DNA of 64,000 nt, taken from contig NZ_CP017075.1 of assembly GCF_001742225.1 (NCBI RefSeq), forward strand, positions 496,001 to 560,000, read 5' to 3'. Every line of letters starts with the position of its first letter. Position 1 is the first letter of the stretch. Under the pieces are notes generated by a model, which was not told where the DNA came from, ran no database searches, and saw nothing but the letters and a program-made list of their open reading frames with translations. Position numbers and translations under genes: made by a program. The DNA is from Novosphingobium resinovorum. GTDB taxonomy: Bacteria; Pseudomonadota; Alphaproteobacteria; Sphingomonadales; Sphingomonadaceae. Below are positions 7,324 to 17,119 of this stretch, one piece after another.

Positions 7324-8781
7324 ATGATCGAGCAGAATAACGGGGCATTTCAGGCAAGACCGGCGCGCGTTCGCCTGCTGCTGGCGCTCGTCCCCGCGGT
7401 GACGTTGCTGGTCCTGCTGCTGCGGCCGGTGTGGGACGTCGATATCTTCTGGCAGCTCAAGCTGGGCGAACTGATCGTCGATCGCGACGGTCCGGTGCCG
7501 ACCGAGCCTTTCGCCGCGCTCCATGCCGGAGAACCGCTGCCCGCCGTCGCATGGGCCGGGCAGGCGGTCATGGCGACGGTGCGGCGGATCGGCGGCTGGG
7601 ACCTGCTGCGCGTGTTCGACGCCTTGTGCTGGCTCGGCGGCTTCTGGGCCGTCGCCGCCGCATGCCGCTGGAAGGGCGCTAGTCTGCAGGCCGTGATGCT
7701 GGCGCTGGCGCTGGTCTTCGTCGCGGCGCTGCCGACCGCAAGCGTGCGCCCGCAGAGCTTTGCCTGCCTGTGCTTCGGGCTGCTGCTCGCGCTGCAGCGG
7801 CTGGACTTGCGGCCGCTGCCGATGGTGGCGTTGGGTCTGCCGGTGCTGATTGCGTGGCAGAACCTGCATCCTTCGGTGAGTGTCGCGGTGGCGGCGCTGA
7901 ACCTTGCCGCCGGGGCCGGATGGTATCGCTGGACAACCGGCCGCGCCGCCGCTCGTCCATGGGGGCTGAGCGCCCTCGGCGTGCTTTCGGTGGCGGCGAT
8001 GTTCGCCACGCCCGACGGCGCCTCGATACTCGCGACCTCGGCTGCCAACGCGCAGGCGAGCATAGCCATCGGCGCGAGCGAGTGGTTCCCGATCTGGACA
8101 CCCGCCAACTACGCCAATGCCCTGCCGGTGCTGGTGGTGACCGTGCTGACGCTCTGGCTGATCGTGCGTCGGGGCGGGTGCGTCGATCTGGCGGAAATCG
8201 CCGTCGTCATCGGCCTTTCGGTGATGACGCTGACGGCCTATCGCTTCGTGCTGTTCTGGGCGGTGGCGATGGTGCCGGTGATCGCCCGCGCTGCCGGAAA
8301 GGAGGGCGCGAAACCCGCCCGTTCGGAATGGCTGACGGTGCTGGCTCCGCTCGCGCTCGTCGCTGTGGTCACCCCGCTGCTCGCCCCGACCCGCTTCGCG
8401 CCGACCCTGCCGCTGAAAGCGGTGGAGCACTTGCGCAAATTCGGAGTGCGCGGGACGGTCTACGGCGATTTCCCGTTCGGCGGCGTCATCATCGACACCG
8501 GCTACCCGGACTGGAAGGTCGCCTACGACGGCCGCTACTACCGCTACGCGCGCGAGGAATGGCAGTACAATGGCGGGATCGAGAACGGCATCGTCCCGCT
8601 CGTCGACGTCGTGCACAAGTGGAACCCGGCCGCCTTCGTGCTCGACGATGACCATAATGCGCCGCTCGCCGAGGCACTCGCCCGCAGCCGGGCATGGCAG
8701 CGGATCTATGCAGGCGAAGGCATCGTCGTCTACGTGCCGCGCATCATCCGCCGCGCGTCACCGGGATCAGCGCCCCGCTGA
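7324..8781 (+). CDS. Polytopic membrane protein, GT-C glycosyltransferase-like
   Basis: This 485-aa protein has about nine to ten predicted membrane helices and a soluble C-terminal domain (from about residue 365). The loop after the first helix contains WDVDIFWQLKLGE. An acidic Asp-rich loop in this place, followed by a soluble tail, is the layout of lipid-linked-sugar GT-C transferases; this is an inference from architecture only. The C-terminal part (GDFPFGGVIID, then DGRYYRYAREEWQYNGG) looks conserved. A GGAGG-rich leader precedes the ATG. Its last 38 bases overlap the convergent SDR gene. Confidence 0.65.
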   Translation: MIEQNNGAFQARPARVRLLLALVPAVTLLVLLLRPVWDVDIFWQLKLGELIVDRDGPVPTEPFAALHAGEPLPAVAWAGQAVMATVRRIGGWDLLRVFDALCWLGGFWAVAAACRWKGASLQAVMLALALVFVAALPTASVRPQSFACLCFGLLLALQRLDLRPLPMVALGLPVLIAWQNLHPSVSVAVAALNLAAGAGWYRWTTGRAAARPWGLSALGVLSVAAMFATPDGASILATSAANAQASIAIGASEWFPIWTPANYANALPVLVVTVLTLWLIVRRGGCVDLAEIAVVIGLSVMTLTAYRFVLFWAVAMVPVIARAAGKEGAKPARSEWLTVLAPLALVAVVTPLLAPTRFAPTLPLKAVEHLRKFGVRGTVYGDFPFGGVIIDTGYPDWKVAYDGRYYRYAREEWQYNGGIENGIVPLVDVVHKWNPAAFVLDDDHNAPLAEALARSRAWQRIYAGEGIVVYVPRIIRRASPGSAPR

Positions 8782-9424
8782 TCGCCCGCGCCTGTGCCGA
8801 GGCGAGGAACACGATCACATCCGCGATCGCCGAGGGCTGCACCCATGTCGCAAAGTCCGCGTCCGGCATGTCGGCGCGGTTGGTCGGCGTGTCGATGGTG
8901 CTCGGCAGGATCGCGTTGACGGTGACGGCGGTGCCGGAAAGCTCCTCGGACAGCGCCTCGGTCAGCCGGTGGACGCCCGACTTCGACGCGGTGTAGGCAC
9001 CCATGCCGGCCGCCGCCTTCCCCGCCGCGCCCGCACCGATGTTGACGATCCGGCCCGCTGCGGAAGCCTTGAGCGCGGGCAGGGCGAGCTTGGTGATCGT
9101 CGCGCCGGTCAGCAGGTTCATCGCCTGCATCTTCACCCAGGCATCGATCGAGCCGTCCTCCAGCGTCTCCCAGGTGAAGCCGCCCGCGACGTTGACCAGC
9201 ACGTCCACCCCGCCATGCGCCGCCGCGACCGTGTCGAGCGCGGCCTGGGTGGAGGCCGCATCGGTCAGGTCGACCCCGCCGATGTCGAGCGCGCCGTCCA
9301 GCGGCTCATGCGCGGTCTTCGCGAAGTCCACGCGGGCGACCTTGTCTCCCGCCGCAGCGAAGGCCTGCGCCACTGCCTGCCCCAGAACCCCGAAACCACC
9401 GGTGACGATAACCGAGCGCGCCAT
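8744..9424 (-). CDS. SDR family oxidoreductase lacking the catalytic serine
   Basis: This 226-aa short-chain dehydrogenase/reductase-fold protein has the nucleotide-binding TGGFGVLG at residues 8-15, NVAGG at 78-82 and the Y144-x3-K148 pair (YTASK). The catalytic Ser, normally 13 residues before the Tyr, is Ala131 here (segment IVNIGAGAAGKA). The usual proton-relay tetrad is therefore incomplete. It may still bind NAD(P) or act with other chemistry. No partner gene is apparent. It ends inside the convergent membrane-protein gene. Confidence 0.88.
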   Translation of the reverse strand: MARSVIVTGGFGVLGQAVAQAFAAAGDKVARVDFAKTAHEPLDGALDIGGVDLTDAASTQAALDTVAAAHGGVDVLVNVAGGFTWETLEDGSIDAWVKMQAMNLLTGATITKLALPALKASAAGRIVNIGAGAAGKAAAGMGAYTASKSGVHRLTEALSEELSGTAVTVNAILPSTIDTPTNRADMPDADFATWVQPSAIADVIVFLASAQARAISGALIPVTRGG

Positions 9425-9518
9425 GATCTAACCCCTGAAATGAATTGTTCGCACAAGTGCTACCCGCGCACCCCGCCAAGGCCAAGGTACGAGGCCATTC
9501 CACCGCCCCGCCGATACG

Positions 9519-9554
9519 AAAAGGGCGCCCCTCCGCATGGAAGGGCGCCCTTTT
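9519..9554 (-). terminator. Terminator of the peroxiredoxin gene
   Basis: A perfect 12-bp stem (9519-9530 with 9543-9554: AAAAGGGCGCCC and its complement) lies 17 bases past the peroxiredoxin stop codon. The T-tract is inside the arm. Confidence 0.85.
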
Positions 9555-9571
9555 GCCGATATGTCTCAGCC

Positions 9572-10051
9572 TCAGAGCTGGCCGAGCATGTGCTCCGCCG
9601 AGCTGACCTCGAACGAGCCGGGCGCCTCGACGTTGAGCTGCTCGACCACGCCGTCGTTGACGACCATCGAGTAGCGCTGGCTGCGCGTGCCCATGCCGAA
9701 GCCCGAACCGTCCATGGTCAGGTCCACCGCCTTGGCGAAGTCGGCGTTGCCGTCAGCCAGCAGGGTCACGTCCGATGCCTCGGCGGCCTTGCCCCAGGCG
9801 CCCATCACGAAGGCGTCGTTGACCGAGGTGCAGACGATCTCGTCGATGCCCTTGGCCTTGAACTCTTCCGCCTTGTCGACGAAGCCGGGCAGGTGCTTGG
9901 CCGAGCAGGTCGGGGTGAACGCGCCGGGAACCGCGAAGAACGCGACCTTCTTGCCCGCGAAGTATTCGGAGGACTGCACCGGCTCGGGGCCGCTTTCGCC
10001 GACCTTGATGAGCTTTACGTCGGGCAGCGTGTCGCCAACGGAGATGGCCAT
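9572..10051 (-). CDS. Prx5-type peroxiredoxin
   Basis: This 159-aa thiol peroxidase of the AhpC/TSA superfamily reduces H2O2 and alkyl hydroperoxides. The peroxidatic cysteine is C49 in PGAFTPTC, the hallmark of the Prx5 subgroup, and the conserved Arg lies in GTRSQRYS. AAGGA about eight bases before the ATG at 10051 supports the start over longer frames. It is a single gene with its own terminator. The reductant (glutaredoxin or thioredoxin) is not shown by context. Confidence 0.95.
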   Translation of the reverse strand: MAISVGDTLPDVKLIKVGESGPEPVQSSEYFAGKKVAFFAVPGAFTPTCSAKHLPGFVDKAEEFKAKGIDEIVCTSVNDAFVMGAWGKAAEASDVTLLADGNADFAKAVDLTMDGSGFGMGTRSQRYSMVVNDGVVEQLNVEAPGSFEVSSAEHMLGQL

Positions 10052-10371
10052 GGCATTCGTCCTTTCATGACAGCAAAACGGCTTTGCCGCGCAGATATAG
10101 GCCGAGCGCCCGGATGGGCAACGCCGCACCTGCGGGAATTTCGATTCGCGCCGTGAGCCGGGCGCCGAGCAAGGCGTGTCGCGGCGGCGTCCGGGGATAC
10201 GTTCACTCATGCTCTCAAAGGGCGTCCGATGTGGTCATTCGTGATCGTTCAACCGGCCATTTTGCGGGGATTTTCATCGTGAAAATGCGTTAACCGTGGT
10301 TCTTCAGATCGCGGTATGCAATCGATGACATTCCCGTTCGGTCAGGCGATTTGCCTGCGGGGAACAGGGCA

Positions 10372-10884
10372 ATGATCAGGATCGGAATCAAGCGGCCGTG
10401 GCTGGCCGTGACACTCGCGTGCGGGCTCGGTGCGGCAACACCGGCACTCGCGCAATCGGCAGTACCGGAGGCACCTCATACCGTCGTCGCACCGCCGACG
10501 GCTCGCCCGAGCGAGGCGCAGAAGCTGCGCCGCATGGACATCATGCTGATGGTGACCGGCCTGCGATGCCGCACCACGGCGGACGACTTCATGGAGGACT
10601 ACGGCAAGTTCACCAGCAGCCACATGTCCGAACTCAACGAGGCGAATGCCCAGCTGCGCGCCGAACTCGGCGATGCCGCCGACGCCTCGGGCGGGCCGCT
10701 CGACCGCATGAGCGTGGTCATGGCCAACGAGTACGGCGGCGGCCATCCCTGGCTCTCGTGCCACCAGTTGCGCTCGATCACGCAGGGACTCGCCACGGTG
10801 CAGGGCCGCGCAACGCTGGTGGAAGTCGCGGGGCAGCTCTTGGAGCGCCAGCCGCCCATCCTCATGGCTCTGGCCATGCGTTGA
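10372..10884 (+). CDS. Small exported protein upstream of ahcY
   Basis: This 170-aa protein has a Sec signal peptide (GIKRPWLAVTLACGLGAA, then TPALAQ). The mature part is helical, with two Cys (GLRCRTT and LSCHQLR). Relatives in other sphingomonads also sit directly before ahcY and have sometimes been named after it, but nothing in the sequence resembles an enzyme of the methyl cycle. ATG at 10372 was chosen because it places the signal peptide at the start; a TTG seven codons upstream is possible. Function unknown. Confidence 0.75.
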   Translation: MIRIGIKRPWLAVTLACGLGAATPALAQSAVPEAPHTVVAPPTARPSEAQKLRRMDIMLMVTGLRCRTTADDFMEDYGKFTSSHMSELNEANAQLRAELGDAADASGGPLDRMSVVMANEYGGGHPWLSCHQLRSITQGLATVQGRATLVEVAGQLLERQPPILMALAMR

Positions 10885-10891
10885 ACAGAAC

Positions 10892-10911
10892 ATATAAAGC
10901 TATCTTTATAT
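10892..10911. promoter_or_regulatory. 20-bp palindrome before ahcY, candidate SAH/methionine operator
   Basis: ATATAAAGCTATCTTTATAT is palindromic except for one central pair. It stands out as a purely A/T-rich block in a GC-rich leader. ArsR-family SahR repressors are known to control SAM-recycling genes such as ahcY in Proteobacteria, so this may be such an operator; the exact motif was not compared. Confidence 0.5.
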
Positions 10912-10950
10912 TTGCCTCGCTGATGCGGAGCGGGTAGGGACGCGGCAGTA

Positions 10951-10990
10951 CCGGCGCCGCTCGCGGGTGGTTTTCCGCGCGCGGCGCCGG
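10951..10990 (+). other. Large GC-rich hairpin in the ahcY leader
   Basis: The 10-bp arms CCGGCGCCGC and GCGGCGCCGG enclose a second 5-bp stem (CGCGG with CCGCG) and a GTGGTTTT loop, ending 26 bases before the ahcY start. It could be a terminator or attenuator for the upstream gene, or part of a leader RNA. It does not match the SAH riboswitch consensus as I know it. Confidence 0.5.
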
Positions 10991-11016
10991 CGTGACGCAA
11001 TCTTCAGGAGTCCCAC

Positions 11017-12426
<1,410 letters not shown>

Positions 12427-12526
12427 TCACGGTTTGATGTCGATGCAGAAGGGGGGTCTCTTTAAAGGAGGCGCCCTTTTTGCGTTCCGCAGTCATTCGA
12501 GGTGCAAAAGCCTAAATAATGGCTGA

Positions 12527-12841
12527 TCAATTCTTACATATGAATACGGTGAACGGTCCGATGTCATCAAGGCGGACGAGTGACATCGCGCGGGGTAAAC
12601 AATCTCCCGGCAAACGTTCGGATTGGTCCACCTGGAGGTGCGCCAACGCGAAATCGCGCGCGGCCTCCTGCCGATTGTTCTTTCCCATACGCACAATGGC
12701 TTCTCGCAGGTGATTATCCACCGTCGATGGCGAAAGATCGAGTTGCCGGGCGATCTCCTTTGAGGTCATCCCCTGATTTACCAGGGCCAGGCACTGGCTT
12801 TGCCGGCGTGTCAGGCCGTTGTAGCCGCGGTTGTTCGTCAT
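12527..12841 (-). CDS. Solo LuxR-type helix-turn-helix protein
   Basis: This 104-aa protein consists of little more than a GerE/LuxR C-terminal DNA-binding domain: LTRRQSQCLALVNQGMTSKE, then IARQLDLSPSTVDNHLREAI (residues about 10-50). There is no receiver or autoinducer domain, so it cannot sense a signal in the classical way. The C-terminal 50 residues are not recognised. The upstream region is AT-rich and holds a GTTCCC-N10-GGGAAC palindrome 11 bases before the start codon. Target genes are unknown. Confidence 0.85.
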   Translation of the reverse strand: MTNNRGYNGLTRRQSQCLALVNQGMTSKEIARQLDLSPSTVDNHLREAIVRMGKNNRQEAARDFALAHLQVDQSERLPGDCLPRAMSLVRLDDIGPFTVFICKN

Positions 12842-13312
12842 TACCCATGGGGTTCCCTTATGATTTTGGGAACATTGGAAATTTTTATCCGTGAGACACA
12901 GTGAAGATTTATTAACTGTTCCATCAAAATGAAAATTCTCTTTTGATGATATAGTCTTATTTCGATTGCCTAGTTATTTTGCCTATTCATTTGGGCAGCC
13001 GCAGGCTTCGACGCCGTACCATGCTTTCTCCATATTGTGCGTGGCGATCGGCGGATTGGCCATAGCTCCGGAGGGGTAAGGAAAGGCGGGGGCGTCTTCC
13101 TGACCTGCTATCCGTGGGAATCCACTTTCCCACCCGCCCTAACCTGTCGCCGATAATTTTCGTGAATGTCACGCATGATGGACGGGAGGGGCTTATGACG
13201 GTGTCGTAAACAAGAGGGCGTGAACGTCGATCCGTCGGCCAACCCGCGTATCTACCGCTTTCGCGCCATCCCCCATTGTCAGGGCCATCCGCGCGCATCA
13301 TAGCCTGTGGCG
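12842..13312. other. AT-rich intergenic region between the LuxR-type gene and the divL-like operon
   Basis: This is a divergent promoter region, and its first part has the lowest GC content for several kilobases around. No gene is supported on either strand. GTTCCC at 12852-12857 and GGGAAC at 12868-12873 form the inverted repeat next to the LuxR-type gene. Confidence 0.5.
12852..12873. promoter_or_regulatory. 22-bp inverted repeat before the solo LuxR-type gene
   Basis: GTTCCC and GGGAAC are separated by ten A/T-rich bases, which is the size of a LuxR-family operator. Its position directly upstream of the start codon suggests autoregulation or repression of that gene. Confidence 0.4.
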
Positions 13313-15664
13313 ATGGAATTCTCGCGTTTCCTGCCTCTCCTGATCGGCCTGCTGCTCGGCGCCTGGACGATTGCCGCAGCCTGGGCGGTGCTGTCCGCGC
13401 GTTCGCGCCAAAACCGCGCCGAGGCGCAGTTGCGCTCCGCCCGCCGCCTCGGCCGCATGGTCGAGGAATCGCCCGCGCTCCCGTTGCTGGTGCGCACGGA
13501 CGGCCGGATCGAGGCTTCTCCGCGCCTCGCGCAGTGGCTGGGGCTGGACGAAGTGCCGCAGTTCCTCTCCGAACTGGATGGAAATGATCGCGGCCTGCCC
13601 GCCGAGAAACTCGCCGAACTGACCGAGGCCGTTCGCCGCTGCCAGAAGACCGCCGCGCCGTTCCGCATGGCGGTGACGCCGCATGGCTCCAGCCGCAGCC
13701 TTGCGCTGCGCGGGCACCTCGCCGACCCGCAAGTCTCGCCCGGCGGCGCCGCACTGGTCTGGGTCTTCGACTTTTCCGACAGCGAGACCGAACTCGTCCG
13801 CCTGCGTGACGAAGCCGCCCGCGCGCGCGGTGACTTCCACGCGCTCGTCTCGCTGATCGAGGCCGCGCCGATGCCGATGTGGTTCCGCCGCCCGGATGGC
13901 GAACTGCAACTGGTCAACCATGCCTACGTCGCCGCCGTGGGCGCCAAGAACGCAGACGACGTGGTCGTCAAGGGCATCGAACTGATCGAATCGGTCGATG
14001 GCCTCGCCCCGGGACAAGTCGCCCGGAAGGCGGCTGAAAAGGGCATCCCGATCGAGCGCATCGTCTCGACCACCATTGATGGCCAGCGCCGCGCCCTGCG
14101 CGTCAGCGATTTGCCGCTGGGGGACGACGGCGTCGCGGGCTACGCGGTGGACATCGAGGATCTGGAGGAGATGTCGCGCTCCTTCCGCGCCTTCCGCGAG
14201 GCGCAGCGGGCCTTGCTCGACCAGCTTTCCGCGGGCGTGGCGCAGTTCGACGCCAAGCGGCGGCTCGCTTTCGCCAACCAGCCGTTCCAGCGCCTGTTCA
14301 AGCTCGACGGGCGTATCCTCGTCGATCCGCCCGCCTTCGAGCGCCTACTCGATGCTGCGCGCGATGCGGGCCGCGTGCCCGAGGTGCGCGACTTCCCAGC
14401 ATGGCGGCGCGAGAAGGCGGGCTGGTTTTCGGCAGGCTCGACGCAGGAGGAAAGCTGGACGCTCGCGGACGGCACGCACTTGCGCATCGTCGCCCAGCCG
14501 GTCCCTGATGGCGGGCTGCTGCTGATCGTCGAGGATCGCACCGAACAGCTGCGCCTTTCCGCCGTGCGCGACACCCTGCTGCGCACCCGCACCGCCACGT
14601 TCGACAGCCTGTTCGAATCGGTCGCGGTCTTCGCGCCCGATGGCCGCATGCAGATATGGAACCGCCGTTTCGCCGCCGACTGGGGGCTGGAGAGCGAATT
14701 CCTTGACACCCATCCGCATGTGGAAGCGCTGCTCAAGAAGATCGCCTCGCGCCTCAAGCGCCCGGTCGAGGCGGAAACCGTGGGCAACGTCGTGCGCGCC
14801 GCGACGCTCGACCGCGCGCAGACGGGCGGGCGCATCGGCCTCGCCGACGGGCGCGTGCTGGAATATGCGGGCGTGCCGCTGCCGGACGGCAATGGCCTGC
14901 TCGCGGTGCTCGACATCACCGATTCGATGAAGGCGGAGCAGGCCCTGCGCGAAAGCAATGCCGCGCTGATCGAGGCGGATGCGATCAAGACCCGTTTCCT
15001 CGCCAACATGAGCAAGGAACTGCGCACGCCGCTGACCTCGATCGGCGGTTTTGCCGAGATGCTGGACCTCGGCATCGGCGGCGACCTCAACGATTCCGGG
15101 CGCGACTATGTCGGCTCGATCATCGAGGCGTCGCAGCAACTGGGTGATCACATCGACAGCCTGCTCGACCTGTCGCAGAGCGAGGCGGGCCTGCTGCCGC
15201 TCAAGTTCGAGGAAATCGACCCGATGCCCTTCGTGCGCTCGGTGGTCGAGGAACGGGCAGGGCGGTTGCAGAAGGCGGGCCTCACGCTCGACCTGCAGGC
15301 CAAGGGCCTGCTGCGTCCACTGGTGGCCGACCGGCGAAGGCTGGCGCGGGCGCTGGGGCACATCGTCGACAACGCCATCGCCGCCTCGACGCGCGGCGGG
15401 CGCATTCTCGTCCAGCTTTCGCGGCGCAAAGCCGGAGAGGGGGATGCGATCCAGATCCTCGTGCAGGACAAGGGAGCCGGAATGGACAGTCGCACGCTCG
15501 CCCGCGCGCTCGACGGGATGAAGGTCAGCGCCGACGGCAAGGTGGAGAGCCGCGACGGCCTCGGCCTGCCGCTCGCCCGCCAGTTGGTGGAGGCGCACGG
15601 TGGCAGCCTGCGGCTCGAATCGGAGCCGGGCAAGGGCACCAGCGCGCTGATCGAACTGCCATGA
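13313..15664 (+). CDS. DivL-like PAS sensor pseudokinase with Lys at the phosphoacceptor position
   Basis: This 783-aa membrane-anchored protein has one N-terminal helix (about residues 5-25), several PAS-like segments (to about 550), a HisKA-type dimerisation helix and a full HATPase_c domain (N box HIVDNAIA, G1 DKGAGM, G2 GLGLPLARQLVEAHGG). The H box reads NMSKELRTPL: the phosphoacceptor His is Lys568 (codon AAG, 15014-15016). In Caulobacter DivL the same place is Tyr550, and DivL works as a non-canonical signalling partner of CckA and DivK. Size, PAS content and neighbours (tsaE next) fit DivL. A GTG two codons upstream (13307) is an alternative start. Confidence 0.85.
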   Translation: MEFSRFLPLLIGLLLGAWTIAAAWAVLSARSRQNRAEAQLRSARRLGRMVEESPALPLLVRTDGRIEASPRLAQWLGLDEVPQFLSELDGNDRGLPAEKLAELTEAVRRCQKTAAPFRMAVTPHGSSRSLALRGHLADPQVSPGGAALVWVFDFSDSETELVRLRDEAARARGDFHALVSLIEAAPMPMWFRRPDGELQLVNHAYVAAVGAKNADDVVVKGIELIESVDGLAPGQVARKAAEKGIPIERIVSTTIDGQRRALRVSDLPLGDDGVAGYAVDIEDLEEMSRSFRAFREAQRALLDQLSAGVAQFDAKRRLAFANQPFQRLFKLDGRILVDPPAFERLLDAARDAGRVPEVRDFPAWRREKAGWFSAGSTQEESWTLADGTHLRIVAQPVPDGGLLLIVEDRTEQLRLSAVRDTLLRTRTATFDSLFESVAVFAPDGRMQIWNRRFAADWGLESEFLDTHPHVEALLKKIASRLKRPVEAETVGNVVRAATLDRAQTGGRIGLADGRVLEYAGVPLPDGNGLLAVLDITDSMKAEQALRESNAALIEADAIKTRFLANMSKELRTPLTSIGGFAEMLDLGIGGDLNDSGRDYVGSIIEASQQLGDHIDSLLDLSQSEAGLLPLKFEEIDPMPFVRSVVEERAGRLQKAGLTLDLQAKGLLRPLVADRRRLARALGHIVDNAIAASTRGGRILVQLSRRKAGEGDAIQILVQDKGAGMDSRTLARALDGMKVSADGKVESRDGLGLPLARQLVEAHGGSLRLESEPGKGTSALIELP

Positions 15665-15677
15665 GAGGAACATTGGC

Positions 15678-16124
15678 ATGAGATTGCCGCTGCCAGACCT
15701 CGCGGCGATGGACGCATGGGGCCGCAAGCTCGCCGATGCGCTGCTCCCCGGCGACGTGATCGCACTGACCGGCGGTCTCGGCGCGGGCAAGACCACGCTG
15801 GCGCGCGCGATCATCGCCGGGCTTGGTCATGAGGGCGAAGTGCCGTCACCCAGCTTCGCGATCATCGAGCCTTACGACCCGCCTGCCGTCCGCCTGCCGC
15901 TGGTTCACGCCGACTTCTACCGCCTGAACCATCCCGACGAGGCGCAGGAGATCGGCCTCGACGATTACCGCGAGGGCGCGGTGCTCATCGCCGAGTGGCC
16001 CGATCACGCGGGCGGCTTCGCACATGAGCCGGGCTGCCTCTCGATCACGCTGGAAGTTGTCGAGGACGGTCGGATCGCCATTGTCGAAGGCGGGGCGGAT
16101 TGGCTAGGGCGTATACCTGTATGA
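15678..16124 (+). CDS. tsaE: tRNA threonylcarbamoyladenosine biosynthesis ATPase TsaE
   Basis: TsaE is the ATPase that powers the TsaBD complex making t6A37 in ANN-decoding tRNAs. The 148-aa protein has a Walker A motif (GGLGAGKTT, about residues 32-40) and the family's PSPSFAIIEPY and HADFYRLNHPDE segments. It begins 13 bases after the divL-like gene behind AGAGGAA, and its TGA overlaps the ATG of the next gene (ATGA). Confidence 0.95.
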   Translation: MRLPLPDLAAMDAWGRKLADALLPGDVIALTGGLGAGKTTLARAIIAGLGHEGEVPSPSFAIIEPYDPPAVRLPLVHADFYRLNHPDEAQEIGLDDYREGAVLIAEWPDHAGGFAHEPGCLSITLEVVEDGRIAIVEGGADWLGRIPV

Positions 16125-17119
16125 CGCTCGAACACGCGAACTTTCCCGAGGGCCTTGATGCCTTTCTCGCCGCCGCCGGTTGGGGAGGCGCGGCTGTCGA
16201 GCCGCTGCCGGGCGATGCCTCGTTCCGCCGCTATTTCCGTATCCGCAGTGTCGATGGCGCCACTGCGATGCTGATGGATGCGCCGCCGCCGCAGGAGGAC
16301 ATCGGCCCGTTCCTGCGCGCCGCGCACTGGCTCGACGACAACGGCCTGCGCCCGCCGCGCATCCTCGCGGAGAAGCCCGACAAGGGCCTCATCCTGATGG
16401 AGGACTTCGGCGAGGCGCGCATGCGCGATTATCTCGACCAGTGGCCAGCGGACGAAGCGGCGGTCTACTCCGCCGCGATCGACGCGCTGGCGAAGCTGCA
16501 CCAGCTGCCCGCCGGGCCGTTCCTCGATTACTCGCTGGCGGAATATATCCGCGAGGTGAAGCTGTTCATCGACTGGTACTGCACCGCGCAGAGCCTCTAC
16601 GTCGATGCCGCAGGCTTCGTGAGCGCGTGGGAGCAGGCGCTCTCGCCGCTGCTGCCGCGCCAGCGCCCGGGCGTCACGGTGCTGCGCGACTATCATGCCG
16701 AGAACATCATGCTGCTCGGCAGCCTCGAGAAGCAGGGCTTGCTCGACTTCCAGGACGCGCTGGTCGGTCATCCGGCCTACGACCTCGTCTCGCTGCTGCA
16801 GGATGCCCGGCGCGAAGTTGCGCCCGAGCTGGAGGCGCAGATGTTCGATCGCTACGTGCAGAAGACGGGCACGGACGTCGACACTTTCCTCGCCGATTAC
16901 GCGCGGCTCGGCGCGCAGCGGAACGCCAAGATCGTCGGCATCTTCGTGCGGCTGTGGCGCCGTGACGGCAAGCCGCGCTACCTCGACCTGATCCCGCGCG
17001 TCTGGGCGGCGATGGAGCGCGACCTTGCCCATCCCGCGATGGCGCCGGTCGCGGCATGGTTCGACGCCAACATCCCCGCCGCCTTGCGCGAGGCGAACGG
17101 CGGGGAGTTCGCCCGATGA
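16121..17119 (+). CDS. amgK: N-acetylmuramate/N-acetylglucosamine anomeric kinase
   Basis: AmgK phosphorylates the anomeric carbon of recycled MurNAc (and GlcNAc). With MurU it forms a peptidoglycan-recycling shortcut to UDP-MurNAc that bypasses MurA and therefore fosfomycin. The 332-aa protein has the phosphotransferase fold: catalytic loop VLRDYHAENIMLL and metal-binding LLDFQDALVGHPAYDL. The ATG at 16121 overlaps the tsaE stop in an ATGA and is preferred to a TTG at 16100. Its own stop overlaps murU in the same way. Confidence 0.93.
   Translation: MTLEHANFPEGLDAFLAAAGWGGAAVEPLPGDASFRRYFRIRSVDGATAMLMDAPPPQEDIGPFLRAAHWLDDNGLRPPRILAEKPDKGLILMEDFGEARMRDYLDQWPADEAAVYSAAIDALAKLHQLPAGPFLDYSLAEYIREVKLFIDWYCTAQSLYVDAAGFVSAWEQALSPLLPRQRPGVTVLRDYHAENIMLLGSLEKQGLLDFQDALVGHPAYDLVSLLQDARREVAPELEAQMFDRYVQKTGTDVDTFLADYARLGAQRNAKIVGIFVRLWRRDGKPRYLDLIPRVWAAMERDLAHPAMAPVAAWFDANIPAALREANGGEFAR

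Noticed and set aside
10885..11016. SAH or SAM riboswitch before ahcY
   Set aside because: A large hairpin exists, but I could not match conserved riboswitch core sequences. It was kept only as an unassigned leader structure.
12445..12485. Rho-independent terminator after ahcY
   Set aside because: The T-run is present, but the stem has several mismatches (AAGGG with CCCTT only). It is mentioned in the ahcY entry and not listed as a separate feature.
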